The notes under the pieces are model-generated. The model was not told where the DNA came from and ran no database searches. It saw only the letters and a program-made list of their open reading frames with translations. A DNA stretch of 64,000 nt from Fibrobacter succinogenes (lineage in GTDB: Bacteria > Fibrobacterota > Fibrobacteria > Fibrobacterales > Fibrobacteraceae): NCBI GenBank assembly GCA_902800815.1, contig CADCGB010000008.1, positions 1 through 64,000 of the forward strand, read 5' to 3'. Positions 24,819 to 34,205 of the stretch are shown here, one piece after another; positions within the stretch are counted from its first letter, which is position 1, and each line of letters starts with the position of its first letter. A program made the position numbers and the translations under genes.

Positions 24819-26987
24819 TTATTCTTCCAGGCACCTTTCGGCGAAAATTCTATCGCGTTCGTCACTATCGCCGAACTTATTCTTGCTTACTGATGTTGTC
24901 GACATCTCCGCGCCTTTGCAAGTGTATGTATACGTGTAGTCATCGTCTTCAGGCATTTCCTCTGTAGCAATGGCAGCATCTTCCACACACTTCACCGCTC
25001 CTGTTTTGCAATCTTCACAACCTTCGTAGATTTCATCGTCTTCGTAGGTCTCCCTGGCAATATGCGTGAAAATATATTGGTCATTGCTATCCCAGGTGAA
25101 TATTTCGGTCACCTCATCCGTAATAAACGTCCATTCGGAAGCGGTCTTTTCGAAACTGCAGTGGTTCACGGCGGCACTGCTGGAGGATTCCTCTTCGGCT
25201 TCGCTGCTGCTGGATTCGATTTCCACCAATATTCCGCACTGATCGTGCATAGCCGCTACATACGCATCCGTCTTGCTTTCGACCTCTTCCTGGACAGTCG
25301 TTGTTACGACAAGAATCTCGTTATCGCAGGCGCAGCTACTGCCCTCGGCGCTGCATTCGGGCCACATGCCCTTCAAAGTCGAGCAGCTTTCGGCATCGTC
25401 CGTAACATTGAACACGACGGCCGTCTTTTTCACCGTATTTCCGGTCCACTCGTAAACCGCGTAGTATTTGACTTCTTTGTTTTCAACATACCATGCATCG
25501 TCTTCCGGCTTGAACTCGCAGCTCTTGCCGTACTTAGTGGGGTAAGTAATCTCGGTCTTCTTGCTACTGCTCGAGGACTTAGGCGCTTCGGAACTGGAAC
25601 TTGCTACACTCGACGAACTGGGCTTCTCGCTGCTCGAGGATTCCGCCTTGCCACTAGAAGAGGAATTTGTGCTGCTGGAAGAAGCATCGACCTTTATGCC
25701 GCACCAAGAGAGCATCATGCTTTCATAGTATTGCTTCTTTTCAGAATTCGAATACTGGAACGGATCAGTAGTTGTTGTCTTGATGAGCGTTGCGCCATCA
25801 CAGACGTATTCATTCTTTTCTCCCGGATTATCCTTCATCGCCTGCAGCCCCGAAAGAGTCGATTTGCAGATACTCTCGCTCTGGCTCTTCTGAGCCATGA
25901 CCGTTTTTGAAGTTGCCTTGTTTCCATCCCAGGTAACGATGGAATAGTATTCAGGAATGCCCTGGTCAGAATAATCCCTCTCGAAGTACCATACTTCGTC
26001 GTCCACCTTGGCCTTGCAGCTCTCCCCAGGCTTTTCACTGCTAGAGGAATCGTCATCGCCCTCAGTGCTGCTCGAAGATTCGTCGCTAACGTCGTTAAGT
26101 TCTTTACACCAGGTCATAAATTCCCTAAAAGCGGCTTCCCGGCTTTTATCCTGTTCGGTGTTTCGCTGAATTTCAAATTCTTCCATGCCGTCACTCGTAC
26201 ACCAGCTCTTGAAATGGACCTTCGCTCCATAATTGTTGGTATAGGAAGTGTCTTTATCCCCGTCCAGACGGCACAGGGTTCTCGCATTGCTGCCGAAGGT
26301 ATAGGTGTAGGTCGAGTCGATAGAGCCACCATCCTTGTACTGATAGTAGTGCAGTTTGTATTCATCGCCAAGCCCGAAATTGTCAGAATACGAGACATAT
26401 TCCCAGACCTTGTCTTCCATCTTGAAATTGCACTCGCCGACCTTCAGGTCCTTGAACGGATTCTCGTACTGCGGCCCGCTATTGCTACTTGAACTGGACT
26501 TGCCGTCACTCTTGCCCGAGGAACTTGACTTGGAGCCGGAAGCGGACACGCAGTTGTACCATTCTTCCTTTATCATCTTGCGCAGTTCGTCCCTGGAGTA
26601 GCTCGCATACTTCTCGACATTAAGCGTTGTCGTCAGGTAGCCCTCATCGTCACAGGTACCGCTCAGGCCTCCCTGCTCGAGCATCGACTTGCAGGTAGAA
26701 GCACTCCCCATCTTTTTCTTGGAAACCACGACAGCCTTGCCTTCACGCCACTGGATGTACTCATCGGAACCCTCGATGACATCAATTACCCAATCATCAC
26801 CTTCGAAGGAGCAATATGCCTTTGTCCTGTCATTATCCTCGCCGCCATCTCCAGGGTCGTCGCCAGAGACATCGTCGCCATTGGCGCCAGAACTGCTATC
26901 GTCGCCACAAGCGGACAGGCTGAAAGTGAGAGCTAAAGGCAGGCAGACCGCCAGGACCTTCGTGACACAAATGAATTTGCTACGCAT
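24819..26987 (-). CDS. lipoprotein with five copies of a cysteine-containing domain on serine-rich linkers (722 aa)
   Basis: ATG 26987 has AAGGAG five bases before it. Lipobox LSAC puts the lipid on C27, followed by a DDSSSG-type spacer. Five domains of roughly 90-120 residues follow, each beginning with a Cys, a charged turn and W (for example CSFEGDDW, CNFKMEDKVW, CKAKVDDEVW, CEFKPEDDAW, CSFEKTASEW) and ending with a Cys, with more paired Cys within, so disulfides are likely. Runs of Ser (SKSSSSGKS, SSTNSSSSG) link them, as is typical of Fibrobacter surface proteins. I do not recognise the domain. In the 5' leader a CCCCC/GGGGG hairpin (27000-27012) abuts the ribosome-binding site. The 220-base spacer up to the next gene holds no other gene. 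Confidence 0.75.
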   Translation of the reverse strand: MRSKFICVTKVLAVCLPLALTFSLSACGDDSSSGANGDDVSGDDPGDGGEDNDRTKAYCSFEGDDWVIDVIEGSDEYIQWREGKAVVVSKKKMGSASTCKSMLEQGGLSGTCDDEGYLTTTLNVEKYASYSRDELRKMIKEEWYNCVSASGSKSSSSGKSDGKSSSSSNSGPQYENPFKDLKVGECNFKMEDKVWEYVSYSDNFGLGDEYKLHYYQYKDGGSIDSTYTYTFGSNARTLCRLDGDKDTSYTNNYGAKVHFKSWCTSDGMEEFEIQRNTEQDKSREAAFREFMTWCKELNDVSDESSSSTEGDDDSSSSEKPGESCKAKVDDEVWYFERDYSDQGIPEYYSIVTWDGNKATSKTVMAQKSQSESICKSTLSGLQAMKDNPGEKNEYVCDGATLIKTTTTDPFQYSNSEKKQYYESMMLSWCGIKVDASSSSTNSSSSGKAESSSSEKPSSSSVASSSSEAPKSSSSSKKTEITYPTKYGKSCEFKPEDDAWYVENKEVKYYAVYEWTGNTVKKTAVVFNVTDDAESCSTLKGMWPECSAEGSSCACDNEILVVTTTVQEEVESKTDAYVAAMHDQCGILVEIESSSSEAEEESSSSAAVNHCSFEKTASEWTFITDEVTEIFTWDSNDQYIFTHIARETYEDDEIYEGCEDCKTGAVKCVEDAAIATEEMPEDDDYTYTYTCKGAEMSTTSVSKNKFGDSDERDRIFAERCLEE

Positions 26988-27207
26988 TGGGACTCCTTAC
27001 CCCCTACGGGGGCCTCTTTTTGTGTAACATAAATATAAGATAAAGGAAAGATGTACTCAAATGTAGACTTTCAGGCGCGTATTCCAAGTTGGAATAGAAA
27101 ATCGGCGCGGATACAATAACATATATATATGTATCGAGAAATCAACGCCCCGTTCCGGCACCCGCAGTCCAAAATTCCGATTCGATGAACTAAATTTTGC
27201 CCGAAAA

Positions 27208-28341
27208 ATGATCTTTACAGTGCTCACATACCTGGTAATCGGCCTTCTAGCCATCTTCGGGCTATTCTATTTGGGCCTCGAGGTGCGGTTCTTCCGCGCC
27301 CTAGGGATTGTGCGCGAAGGGCAGTCCGACGTGGAGCCCAAGCCGGACGTGAGCATCCTGATAGCCGCCCGCAACGAGTCGGCAGGCATCCGGGCCACCC
27401 TCGATTCGGTACTCACCCAGGACTACGCCGGCAAGTGGGAAGTCTGGGTCGCCGACGACCGGAGCGACGACGACACCCCGAAAATCCTCGCGGAATACGC
27501 GAAACGCGACCCGCGCCTGCACGTGCTCACCATCCGGGAGATTCCCGAGGGAGTCAGCCCCAAGAAGCACGCCTTAAGCAAGCTCATCGACGCCTGCGAG
27601 GGCGAGATTCTCTGCCTTACCGACGCCGACTGCATCGTTAAGCCCACCTGGGTCTCGGGAATTGTGCGCGAGTTCGAACCGGGAATAGAACTCGTGGCCG
27701 GACATTCGTACATCCCGACCGAACCCGGCAAGTCGAAGGTCATCGTGTGCATGCAAGCGGTTGAGACGCTCATTTACCGCGTGGCGGGTACCGCAGGCCT
27801 CGCCATGCACCTGCCGCTTACCAGCACCGGCAACAACCTCGCCTACCGCAAGAGCTTTTTCAAGAGCGTTCACGGGTTCGATAACGTGCTCAAGATCCAG
27901 AGCGGCGACGACGACCTTTTGATGCAGAAACTCGCCGCGGACCGCCCCTGGGCCATGCGCTACTGCATCGCCGAATCGACATTCGTGACCACAAGCGGCA
28001 AGGAAACGCTCCACGAACTTTGGGAACAGCGCAAGCGCTGGGCATCGAAGACCATCTACTACACGCCGAAAATCGTGTTCGTGCTCAGCATGGTGTTCCT
28101 GTTCCTCGTAATGCAGTGCGTAACGGCGGTACTCGCACCGTTCAGTTTCGAGATTCTAATCGCGGCACTTGTCGCCTTCGTGGCCAAGTGCATCGGCGAC
28201 CTGGTTTTAATACTCCGCGGGCTTAGGGTATTCCGGCAGGAGCACCTGCTAAAGTGGTGCATCCCTGTGGAATTCATCCACGCCCCCTTCACCGTGCTGG
28301 CCGTACTCTTCGGCCTGTTCGGACGCTTTAAGTGGAAATAA
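27208..28341 (+). CDS. membrane-bound family 2 glycosyltransferase (377 aa)
   Basis: A hydrophobic N-terminal helix (residues 1-22) is followed by a GT2 domain: SILIAARNESAG near 48-60, DDRSDDD near 92, the metal-binding DAD near 136, the acceptor-site motif SGDDD near 228, and QRKRW near 273. Two or three membrane helices close the protein (about 285-370). This is the layout of processive or polyprenyl-linked GT2 enzymes that transfer sugar from a nucleotide donor at the inner membrane; the sugar is unknown. No Shine-Dalgarno site; a TAAATT box is 11 bases upstream of ATG 27208. The topoisomerase gene begins two bases after its stop codon, so they share a message. Confidence 0.85.
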   Translation: MIFTVLTYLVIGLLAIFGLFYLGLEVRFFRALGIVREGQSDVEPKPDVSILIAARNESAGIRATLDSVLTQDYAGKWEVWVADDRSDDDTPKILAEYAKRDPRLHVLTIREIPEGVSPKKHALSKLIDACEGEILCLTDADCIVKPTWVSGIVREFEPGIELVAGHSYIPTEPGKSKVIVCMQAVETLIYRVAGTAGLAMHLPLTSTGNNLAYRKSFFKSVHGFDNVLKIQSGDDDLLMQKLAADRPWAMRYCIAESTFVTTSGKETLHELWEQRKRWASKTIYYTPKIVFVLSMVFLFLVMQCVTAVLAPFSFEILIAALVAFVAKCIGDLVLILRGLRVFRQEHLLKWCIPVEFIHAPFTVLAVLFGLFGRFKWK

Positions 28342-28343
28342 CG

Positions 28344-30869
28344 ATGGCAACTACAGCAAAGAAAACGACAAAGACAGAATCTACAGCAAAGACTACGGCA
28401 AAGAAGGCGACAAAACCCGCCAGCGAGGGCATAACCCTCATCATCGCGGAAAAACCGAGCGTCGCAGCCGACCTCGTGAAGGTACTCGGTGCAAAGTCGT
28501 TCAAGAAGAACAACGGATACTACGAAAGCGACACGACCATCGTGAGCCACGCCATCGGCCACCTGGTAACCATCGCCGACCCGAAGGATATCGACGAGCG
28601 CTACAAGGCATGGGACATGAAAACGCTCCCGATGCTCCCTGAAAAATTCCCGCTCGTCGCCACCCCCGCCACCAAGTCGCAGCTTTCCATCGTAGGCAAG
28701 CTCATCAAGCGCAAGGACGTGACGACCATCGTGAACGCATGCGATGCGGGCCGCGAAGGTGAACTGATTTTCTTCTACATTCTCGACTACGTGCTCAAGG
28801 GCAAGTTCGCGGGCAAGACCATCAAGCGCCTGTGGATGCAGAGCATGACCCCTGCCGCCATCAAGGATGCGTTCGAGCACCTGCGCACCGCCGAAGAGAT
28901 GGAAAACCTGAAAAATGCAGCCCTCTGCCGCAGCGAGGCCGACTGGCTCGTGGGCATGAACGGGAGCCGCGGGCTCACCGCCTACAACAGCAGCATGGGC
29001 GGGTTCCAGATTACGCCGTGCGGTCGCGTGCAGACCCCGACACTCGCCATCATCGTGAAGCGCGAAGAAGAACGCCAGCAGTTCAAGCCCGAAAAATTCT
29101 GGACCGTCGAAGCCGATTTTGACAACGGCGGAAACGCCTACCTGGGCAAGTGGTTTACCGCCTCGAAGGAAGAAGGCAAGGACCGCGTCAAGCAGATTTT
29201 TGACGAGAAGAAGGCGAACGAGATTCTCAAGAAGTGCAAAGGCAAGCCCGGCAAGATCGAGGAGACGACCGCGCCCTCCCAGCAGAAATGCGGGCAGCTC
29301 TACGACCTCACCACGCTCCAGCGCGAGGCAAACAACCGCTTCGGATTCAGCGCGAAGACAACGCTCTCCATTGCGCAGGCCCTGTACGAACGCCACAAGG
29401 CCACAACCTACCCGCGTACCGACAGCCGCTGCCTGCCCGAAGACTACGTGGCCCCCGTGAAGGCGACCCTCGGCAAGATTACGGGCCCGCTCGCCAAGTT
29501 CGCACAGGAGGCGCTCGACAAGAACTACGTGAAGCGCACCCCGAAGGTATTCGACAACTCGAAGATTTCGGACCACTTCGCCATTATCCCCACGGGTGTT
29601 GCCCCGAAGGGGCTCTCCGAAGCCGAAGAAAAAATCTACACGATGGTATGCCAGAGGTTTATCGCGGTATTCTTCCCGCCGGCACAATACCTCAATACCA
29701 CCCGCATCACGACCGTCGAGGGCGAGACCTTCATTACTGAAGGCAAGATCCTCGTGGACCCGGGCTTCAAGGCAGTCTACGGCAAGGATAGTGACGAGGA
29801 ATCGAACATCCCGAAACTCAAGGGCGATTCTGCCAAGACGCTCGACATACGCGCCGAGGAAGACTTTACCAAGCCGCCTGCGCACTACACCGAAAGCACG
29901 CTCCTTTCCATGATGGAAAGCGCAGGCAAGCTCGTCGAGGACGACGAGCTGCGCGACGCCATGAAGGAGCGCGGGCTTGGTACTCCTGCGACACGCGCCG
30001 CCATTATCGAGAAACTGGTGAGCGACAAGTATGTTGTGCGTGACGGGAAGGAAATGATCCCGACGGCGAAGGCATTCGACCTTATCAAGGTCCTCTCGGC
30101 CATGAATTGCGAGGCGCTCACGAGTCCGGAACTTACCGGCGAGTGGGAATACAAGATGGACCTCATCAGCAAGGGCAAGGAATCCCGCGAGAACTTCATG
30201 AAGGGCATCGTCGACATGACGAAGGCCATGGTCAAAAACATCAAGGGCTTCAAGGAAGAGAACACCACCGGCGAGGCAAAGTTCAGCCCCGTGAACGGCA
30301 AGAAGGTGTTCGAGACCGTAAGCCGCTATACTACCGAAGATGGCATTGTCATCCGCAAGATAATCGGCGGCAAGCACCTGAGTGACGAAGAAATCGTGGA
30401 ACTCCTCACCAAGAGGAAGATTGGCCCGCTGACCGGATTCCGCAGCAAGCGCGGTGCGGAATTTACCGCAGTGCTTATCATCAACGACCAGAACAAGATC
30501 GAGTTCGTATTCGAGGAAAAGCCCGAAGAAATCGAGATTGGCGCGAAGGTCGGAAAGTCGCCTGTCGACAACACCGACATGTTCGAGACGCTCACCGGCT
30601 ACGTGAGCCAGAGCTACATCGACAAGAAACCCTCGGGTCTGAACCTCCCGAAGGTACTGCTTGGCAAGGAAATCCCGATGGAGGCCATCCAGAAGCTCCT
30701 CGCGGGCGAAAAGACAGACCTCATCAAGGGTTTCCGCAGCAACAAGACGCGCAAGCTTTTCGACGCCTACCTCATGCTCGAGAAAGGCAAGCTCAAGTTC
30801 GACTTCCCGCCACGCGAATTCAAACCGCGCAGGTTCTTCAAGAAGAGCACCGCGAAGAGCGAAAGCTAA
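28344..30869 (+). CDS. topB: type IA DNA topoisomerase (topoisomerase III)
   Basis: Relaxes or decatenates DNA by single-strand passage. After a 35-residue Lys/Thr/Ala-rich tail comes the Toprim domain (IIAEKPSVAADLV, DAGREGELI), then the type IA core with the catalytic Tyr at about 356 in TTYPRTDSR. The C-terminus has two Toprim-C-terminal repeat units (GFRSKRGAEF and GFRSNKTRKLFDAYL), typical of TopB rather than zinc-finger TopA. 841 residues. The frame also offers a GTG at 28332 inside the glycosyltransferase gene; ATG 28344 is more likely. Association with the GT gene appears to be position only. Confidence 0.92.
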   Translation: MATTAKKTTKTESTAKTTAKKATKPASEGITLIIAEKPSVAADLVKVLGAKSFKKNNGYYESDTTIVSHAIGHLVTIADPKDIDERYKAWDMKTLPMLPEKFPLVATPATKSQLSIVGKLIKRKDVTTIVNACDAGREGELIFFYILDYVLKGKFAGKTIKRLWMQSMTPAAIKDAFEHLRTAEEMENLKNAALCRSEADWLVGMNGSRGLTAYNSSMGGFQITPCGRVQTPTLAIIVKREEERQQFKPEKFWTVEADFDNGGNAYLGKWFTASKEEGKDRVKQIFDEKKANEILKKCKGKPGKIEETTAPSQQKCGQLYDLTTLQREANNRFGFSAKTTLSIAQALYERHKATTYPRTDSRCLPEDYVAPVKATLGKITGPLAKFAQEALDKNYVKRTPKVFDNSKISDHFAIIPTGVAPKGLSEAEEKIYTMVCQRFIAVFFPPAQYLNTTRITTVEGETFITEGKILVDPGFKAVYGKDSDEESNIPKLKGDSAKTLDIRAEEDFTKPPAHYTESTLLSMMESAGKLVEDDELRDAMKERGLGTPATRAAIIEKLVSDKYVVRDGKEMIPTAKAFDLIKVLSAMNCEALTSPELTGEWEYKMDLISKGKESRENFMKGIVDMTKAMVKNIKGFKEENTTGEAKFSPVNGKKVFETVSRYTTEDGIVIRKIIGGKHLSDEEIVELLTKRKIGPLTGFRSKRGAEFTAVLIINDQNKIEFVFEEKPEEIEIGAKVGKSPVDNTDMFETLTGYVSQSYIDKKPSGLNLPKVLLGKEIPMEAIQKLLAGEKTDLIKGFRSNKTRKLFDAYLMLEKGKLKFDFPPREFKPRRFFKKSTAKSES

Positions 30870-30897
30870 TTAGTCATTAGTTGACTCGGGTCGCGAG

Positions 30898-32022
30898 ATG
30901 TTTATTGCGAGAAAAAGAATCCTCTTTATCGTTGCAATGGCATTGATGCTCTGCGGGCTTGCGACAGCAACACCACAAGGACTCCCCCAAGAGCTCCAGC
31001 CGCTGTGGGATTCAATGACTCTCGAAGAAAAGGTCGGGCAGATGATTATGGTGTACATGTCGCCCCCGGATTTTGTCATCGAGAATAACCTTGGCGGCGT
31101 ACTCGTGATGGGCGCGCATCTCTCGACCAGGAACCAGCTCCAGAAGAACCTCAAGAACATCGCCTCGAGGGCAAAAATTCCGCTTCTTGTGACCATCGAC
31201 CAAGAAGGTGGCCACGTGAACCGCATACGAAGTCTCGACCGCAAGTGGGAAAAGGCCCCGGGCGCGAAGGAAATGCGCGAGATGGCGCCCGAAAAAATCG
31301 AGCGAACCGCACGTGAAATCGGCGCCACCCTCAAGAAGACGGGAATCAACCTGAACCTCGCCCCGGCTATCGACCCGCCCTCCGATATAAACGGCAGGGA
31401 AACCTTCATGGAACTCCATGGACGTTCCTGGGGTGGCATCGAGAATATCGAGAAGGCCCGCGCGTTCGTGAAGGGAATGAAGGCTAGCGGAATCATCAGC
31501 GCCGCAAAGCATTTCCCGGGCTATGACAGCGAAACCAATAGCGACCTGCAGATGGCGGAAAGCGATGCGACCGAAGATAAAATCCGCGAGAACGTGGCGC
31601 CATTCAAGGCGCTCGCCCCGGATGCCCCCGTCATCATGATGAGCAGCGTGCGGTACACGAAAATTTCTGATGCACCCGCGGTCTTTGAACCGAAAATCGT
31701 GAAGATGGCCCACGACATCGACGACGATATCGTGGTGCTTACCGACGACCTCTGGGGAACGAATCTGCGCGCATGGATAAGCGGTCCCGAAGCTCCGCTC
31801 CCGAACCCCTACCCCGCATCGGAATTCAAGAAGGTGGTGAAGGCGGCACTCGATGCCGGCAACGATATGTTCATGACGACTTACCCCACAAAAGCGGTAG
31901 ACATGAAGAACACCCTGCTTGAACTCGCCCGGCAAAGCGACGATTACCTTGTACGTATCGAGAAGTCTGTCGCCCGCATATTGAAGATGAAGTTCCGGGC
32001 AGGACTTTTGACTCGTCATTAA
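30898..32022 (+). CDS. secreted glycoside hydrolase family 3 protein, beta-N-acetylhexosaminidase-like, atypical catalytic loop
   Basis: A signal peptide (hydrophobic 8-23, ending ATA) precedes a single GH3 barrel of NagZ type: IDQEGGHVNRI at 100-110, GINLNLAPAID at 149-159, KHFPG at 204-208 and the nucleophile Asp in TDDLWG at 282-287. In NagZ the loop after KHFPGHG carries an Asp-Ser-His acid/base dyad; here the stretch reads KHFPGYDSETNSD, with no His. The substrate specificity or even activity is therefore uncertain. 374 residues. The C-terminal four bases overlap the convergent exonuclease gene. Confidence 0.82.
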   Translation: MFIARKRILFIVAMALMLCGLATATPQGLPQELQPLWDSMTLEEKVGQMIMVYMSPPDFVIENNLGGVLVMGAHLSTRNQLQKNLKNIASRAKIPLLVTIDQEGGHVNRIRSLDRKWEKAPGAKEMREMAPEKIERTAREIGATLKKTGINLNLAPAIDPPSDINGRETFMELHGRSWGGIENIEKARAFVKGMKASGIISAAKHFPGYDSETNSDLQMAESDATEDKIRENVAPFKALAPDAPVIMMSSVRYTKISDAPAVFEPKIVKMAHDIDDDIVVLTDDLWGTNLRAWISGPEAPLPNPYPASEFKKVVKAALDAGNDMFMTTYPTKAVDMKNTLLELARQSDDYLVRIEKSVARILKMKFRAGLLTRH

Positions 32023-32615
32023 ACTTTTTGAGTCAAGACGCGAGCCTTCTTCGGGGTGGAGAGGTTCTTCACCTCCTTCAGGATCTTTTCCGGCCCCACC
32101 TTGTTGTAGGCAAGTTTCAGGATTTCCGCGCAGGCAAGCGTATCATCCATCGCGCGGTGATGCCTAAAGTCGTTCAGTCCGAGAGATTCCGTGAGGTTGT
32201 GCAGGCTGTAACTCGTGAACCCCGGGAAAACCTTGCGGGAAAGCTTTACGGTGCATAGCCTCGGCGGGTCGAACTTTACGCAGCAGCGCTTGAGTTCCGT
32301 GCGCACCATTCGGCAATCGAACTGCACATTGTGTGCCACGAAGATTCTCCCGTCCAGCATTTCGGCGACCTTTTCTGCCAGCGTTTGGAACTGCGGGGCG
32401 CCGCTCACCATCTCGTCGGTAATGCCCGTGAGCCCCTGCACAAAGGGCGTGATGGGCACCCCCGGGTCAACAAGGCTATGGAAATCCCCTACCTGCTTGG
32501 TGCCATCCAGCAGGGCAATCCCTATTTCGGTAATGCGGTTCATGTCTCCCGCACCGCCGGTCGTTTCCACATCAACGACGGCGAACTTCAGCATTTCGTT
32601 TTGCGGGTCGGCCAT
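32019..32615 (-). CDS. DEDDh 3'-5' exonuclease (DnaQ-like)
   Basis: Removes nucleotides from 3' ends; related to the proofreading subunit epsilon of DNA polymerase III or to stand-alone exonucleases. The three Exo motifs are present: VDVETTG (Exo I, residues 13-19), HNVQFD (Exo II, about 97-102) and HRAMDD (Exo III, about 151-156). 198 residues, no polymerase-binding region that I can recognise, so whether it serves in replication proofreading or repair is open. ATG 32615 overlaps the stop codon of the upstream gene (TGATG), suggesting coupled translation. Confidence 0.88.
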   Translation of the reverse strand: MADPQNEMLKFAVVDVETTGGAGDMNRITEIGIALLDGTKQVGDFHSLVDPGVPITPFVQGLTGITDEMVSGAPQFQTLAEKVAEMLDGRIFVAHNVQFDCRMVRTELKRCCVKFDPPRLCTVKLSRKVFPGFTSYSLHNLTESLGLNDFRHHRAMDDTLACAEILKLAYNKVGPEKILKEVKNLSTPKKARVLTQKV

Positions 32616-33205
32616 CAGTGTATCGGGATATCGATATCGAGCGTAGCGTGGTTCCTGCGGTCTTCAACCTTCGCCTGCATGACCTTCGCCTTCGGGCGGC
32701 CATAGACGGGCACTATCAGCAGGTTCGATATACCGGCATCCTCGCTCGGGGTAGCCTCGGAATCGCGGACCGTCTTCGTGAATATCGGCTTCTTGCCGCC
32801 ATCGTACAGCGAGTAGGTAAGTTCACGCGTAAGCCCGGGCTTGATCTGCTTCGTGGGTACCTGGAAGTATACGTACCCGCCCTTCGGGACCTTGCGCAGG
32901 CTATCCTTGATTTCTTCTTCGGTAGCGAAGTCCGCCTCGAGCGCCATGCGCACGTTCTTCTTCACCTTATCCGGGCTCTCGTACAATACGGACACCTCGA
33001 AACGCGCATCCTTCGGCACGGCGGACTCGCGCACGTCCCTAATATTCGCATTGTTCTGGTAGTATTCCCAGCGGCCGTTATCGTGCAGTATCACGGTAGA
33101 CCCGTTAGAGGTAGTCGCGACAATGTCTTCTGCAAAGGAGAATGCCTCACAGGCCGCCACGGCAAATGCGGCCACCTTAATCAAGCGCATAAAATTCAGT
33201 TGCAT
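32615..33205 (-). CDS. secreted protein of unknown function (196 aa)
   Basis: A signal peptide (to about FSFAED) is followed by TTSNGSTVILHDNGRWEYY near residues 30-50, a pattern seen in small envelope proteins that carry a DUF3157-like strand pair. The rest is strand-rich and basic, with no catalytic motif I can see. Starts are possible at 33205 and 33190; neither has a clear ribosome-binding site. The 103-base spacer to gluQ holds the gluQ promoter box and an AT-rich tract. Confidence 0.6.
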   Translation of the reverse strand: MQLNFMRLIKVAAFAVAACEAFSFAEDIVATTSNGSTVILHDNGRWEYYQNNANIRDVRESAVPKDARFEVSVLYESPDKVKKNVRMALEADFATEEEIKDSLRKVPKGGYVYFQVPTKQIKPGLTRELTYSLYDGGKKPIFTKTVRDSEATPSEDAGISNLLIVPVYGRPKAKVMQAKVEDRRNHATLDIDIPIH

Positions 33206-33308
33206 AACCCAAAATCCTGTTTACAGGCAGAACCTGCCCTTTACATTTGAATATATATAAAAATTTGTCCGTAGTTCCGCACAGGCCAAAAATTCTACTA
33301 TTTCACGC

Positions 33309-34169
33309 ATGGAAAGGAAAATCAGATTCGCCCCGAGCCCCACGGGCTACCTGCACGAAGGCCACCTGCTTTCGGCTCTCTACGTGTGGGCCGCCGCAAG
33401 AAAGTGGGACCTTTCCATACACCTGCGCATCGAGGACCACGACCGGGGCCGCGCACGCCCGGAATACATCGAGAGCATCTACGACGACCTCGAATGGTTC
33501 GGCTTCCGGTGGGACTCCCAGAGCATCCAGAGCGAACGAATCTCCCTTTACGAGGCTGCACTTGCGACACTCGAAAAGCAGGGATTCGTCTACCCCTGCT
33601 ACTGCAGCCGCAAGCAACTGGAAGAAGAAAACCCCAAGAGCGAGACCGGCGAGATTGTTTACCAGGGGAAGTGTCGCACTAGTACCGCGCCCGCAGGCAC
33701 ACCGCACAACCTGCGCGTTATTATTCCAGACAAAGTAATAGCCTGGCACGACATGCGCCTAGGCGATTTCAGCGAGAATCCGAAACTGCAATGCGGCGAC
33801 TTCCCTATCCGCGACCGCGAGGGGCAATGGACCTACCAGTTCGCCGTATGCGTCGACGACATTGAGGAAGGAATCACCCACATCGTGCGCGGCGAGGATA
33901 TCCGGAGTTCCACCGCAAGGCAGATTGCCCTCATGCGCCTGCTCGGGCGCGAGACTCCCCCGCTGTACCTGCACCACCCGCTTATCGTGGACCCCGCGGG
34001 CAAAAAACTTTCCAAGCGGGAACGAGCCCACAGCATACGGCAGGACCGTGACGCAGGGATTTCTCCGGAAATTCTACTGGGGCGGGTATGCCACAAGGCG
34101 GGGCTCCAGGGCACAGATACCCCCCTGAGCCTGGAAAAAGCCATTTCTATCGTTGTACATACCCTGTAA
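33309..34169 (+). CDS. gluQ: glutamyl-Q tRNA(Asp) synthetase
   Basis: Attaches glutamate to queuosine in the anticodon of tRNA-Asp. It is the catalytic core of a glutamyl-tRNA synthetase without the anticodon-binding domain (286 residues). The HIGH-type motif is FAPSPTGYLHEGHL (7-20), the zinc site is CYC with a distant YQGKC (about 97-120), and the KMSKS-type motif is KLSKRE (about 235). TACTAT lies seven bases upstream of ATG 33309 and there is no Shine-Dalgarno site, so the transcript may be leaderless. Confidence 0.93.
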   Translation: MERKIRFAPSPTGYLHEGHLLSALYVWAAARKWDLSIHLRIEDHDRGRARPEYIESIYDDLEWFGFRWDSQSIQSERISLYEAALATLEKQGFVYPCYCSRKQLEEENPKSETGEIVYQGKCRTSTAPAGTPHNLRVIIPDKVIAWHDMRLGDFSENPKLQCGDFPIRDREGQWTYQFAVCVDDIEEGITHIVRGEDIRSSTARQIALMRLLGRETPPLYLHHPLIVDPAGKKLSKRERAHSIRQDRDAGISPEILLGRVCHKAGLQGTDTPLSLEKAISIVVHTL

Positions 34170-34205
34170 ACTTGCCTAAACAGCAAAAAATCTTATATTC
34201 TTAAC

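Noticed and set aside
27000..27022. CCCCC/GGGGG hairpin with T-run considered as a plus-strand terminator
   Set aside because: No plus-strand gene ends upstream; it lies in the leader of the minus-strand lipoprotein gene and more likely affects that message.
28059..30377. 772-codon minus-strand ORF opposite topB
   Set aside because: topB on the plus strand is complete with all motifs; the other frame is a codon-bias shadow.
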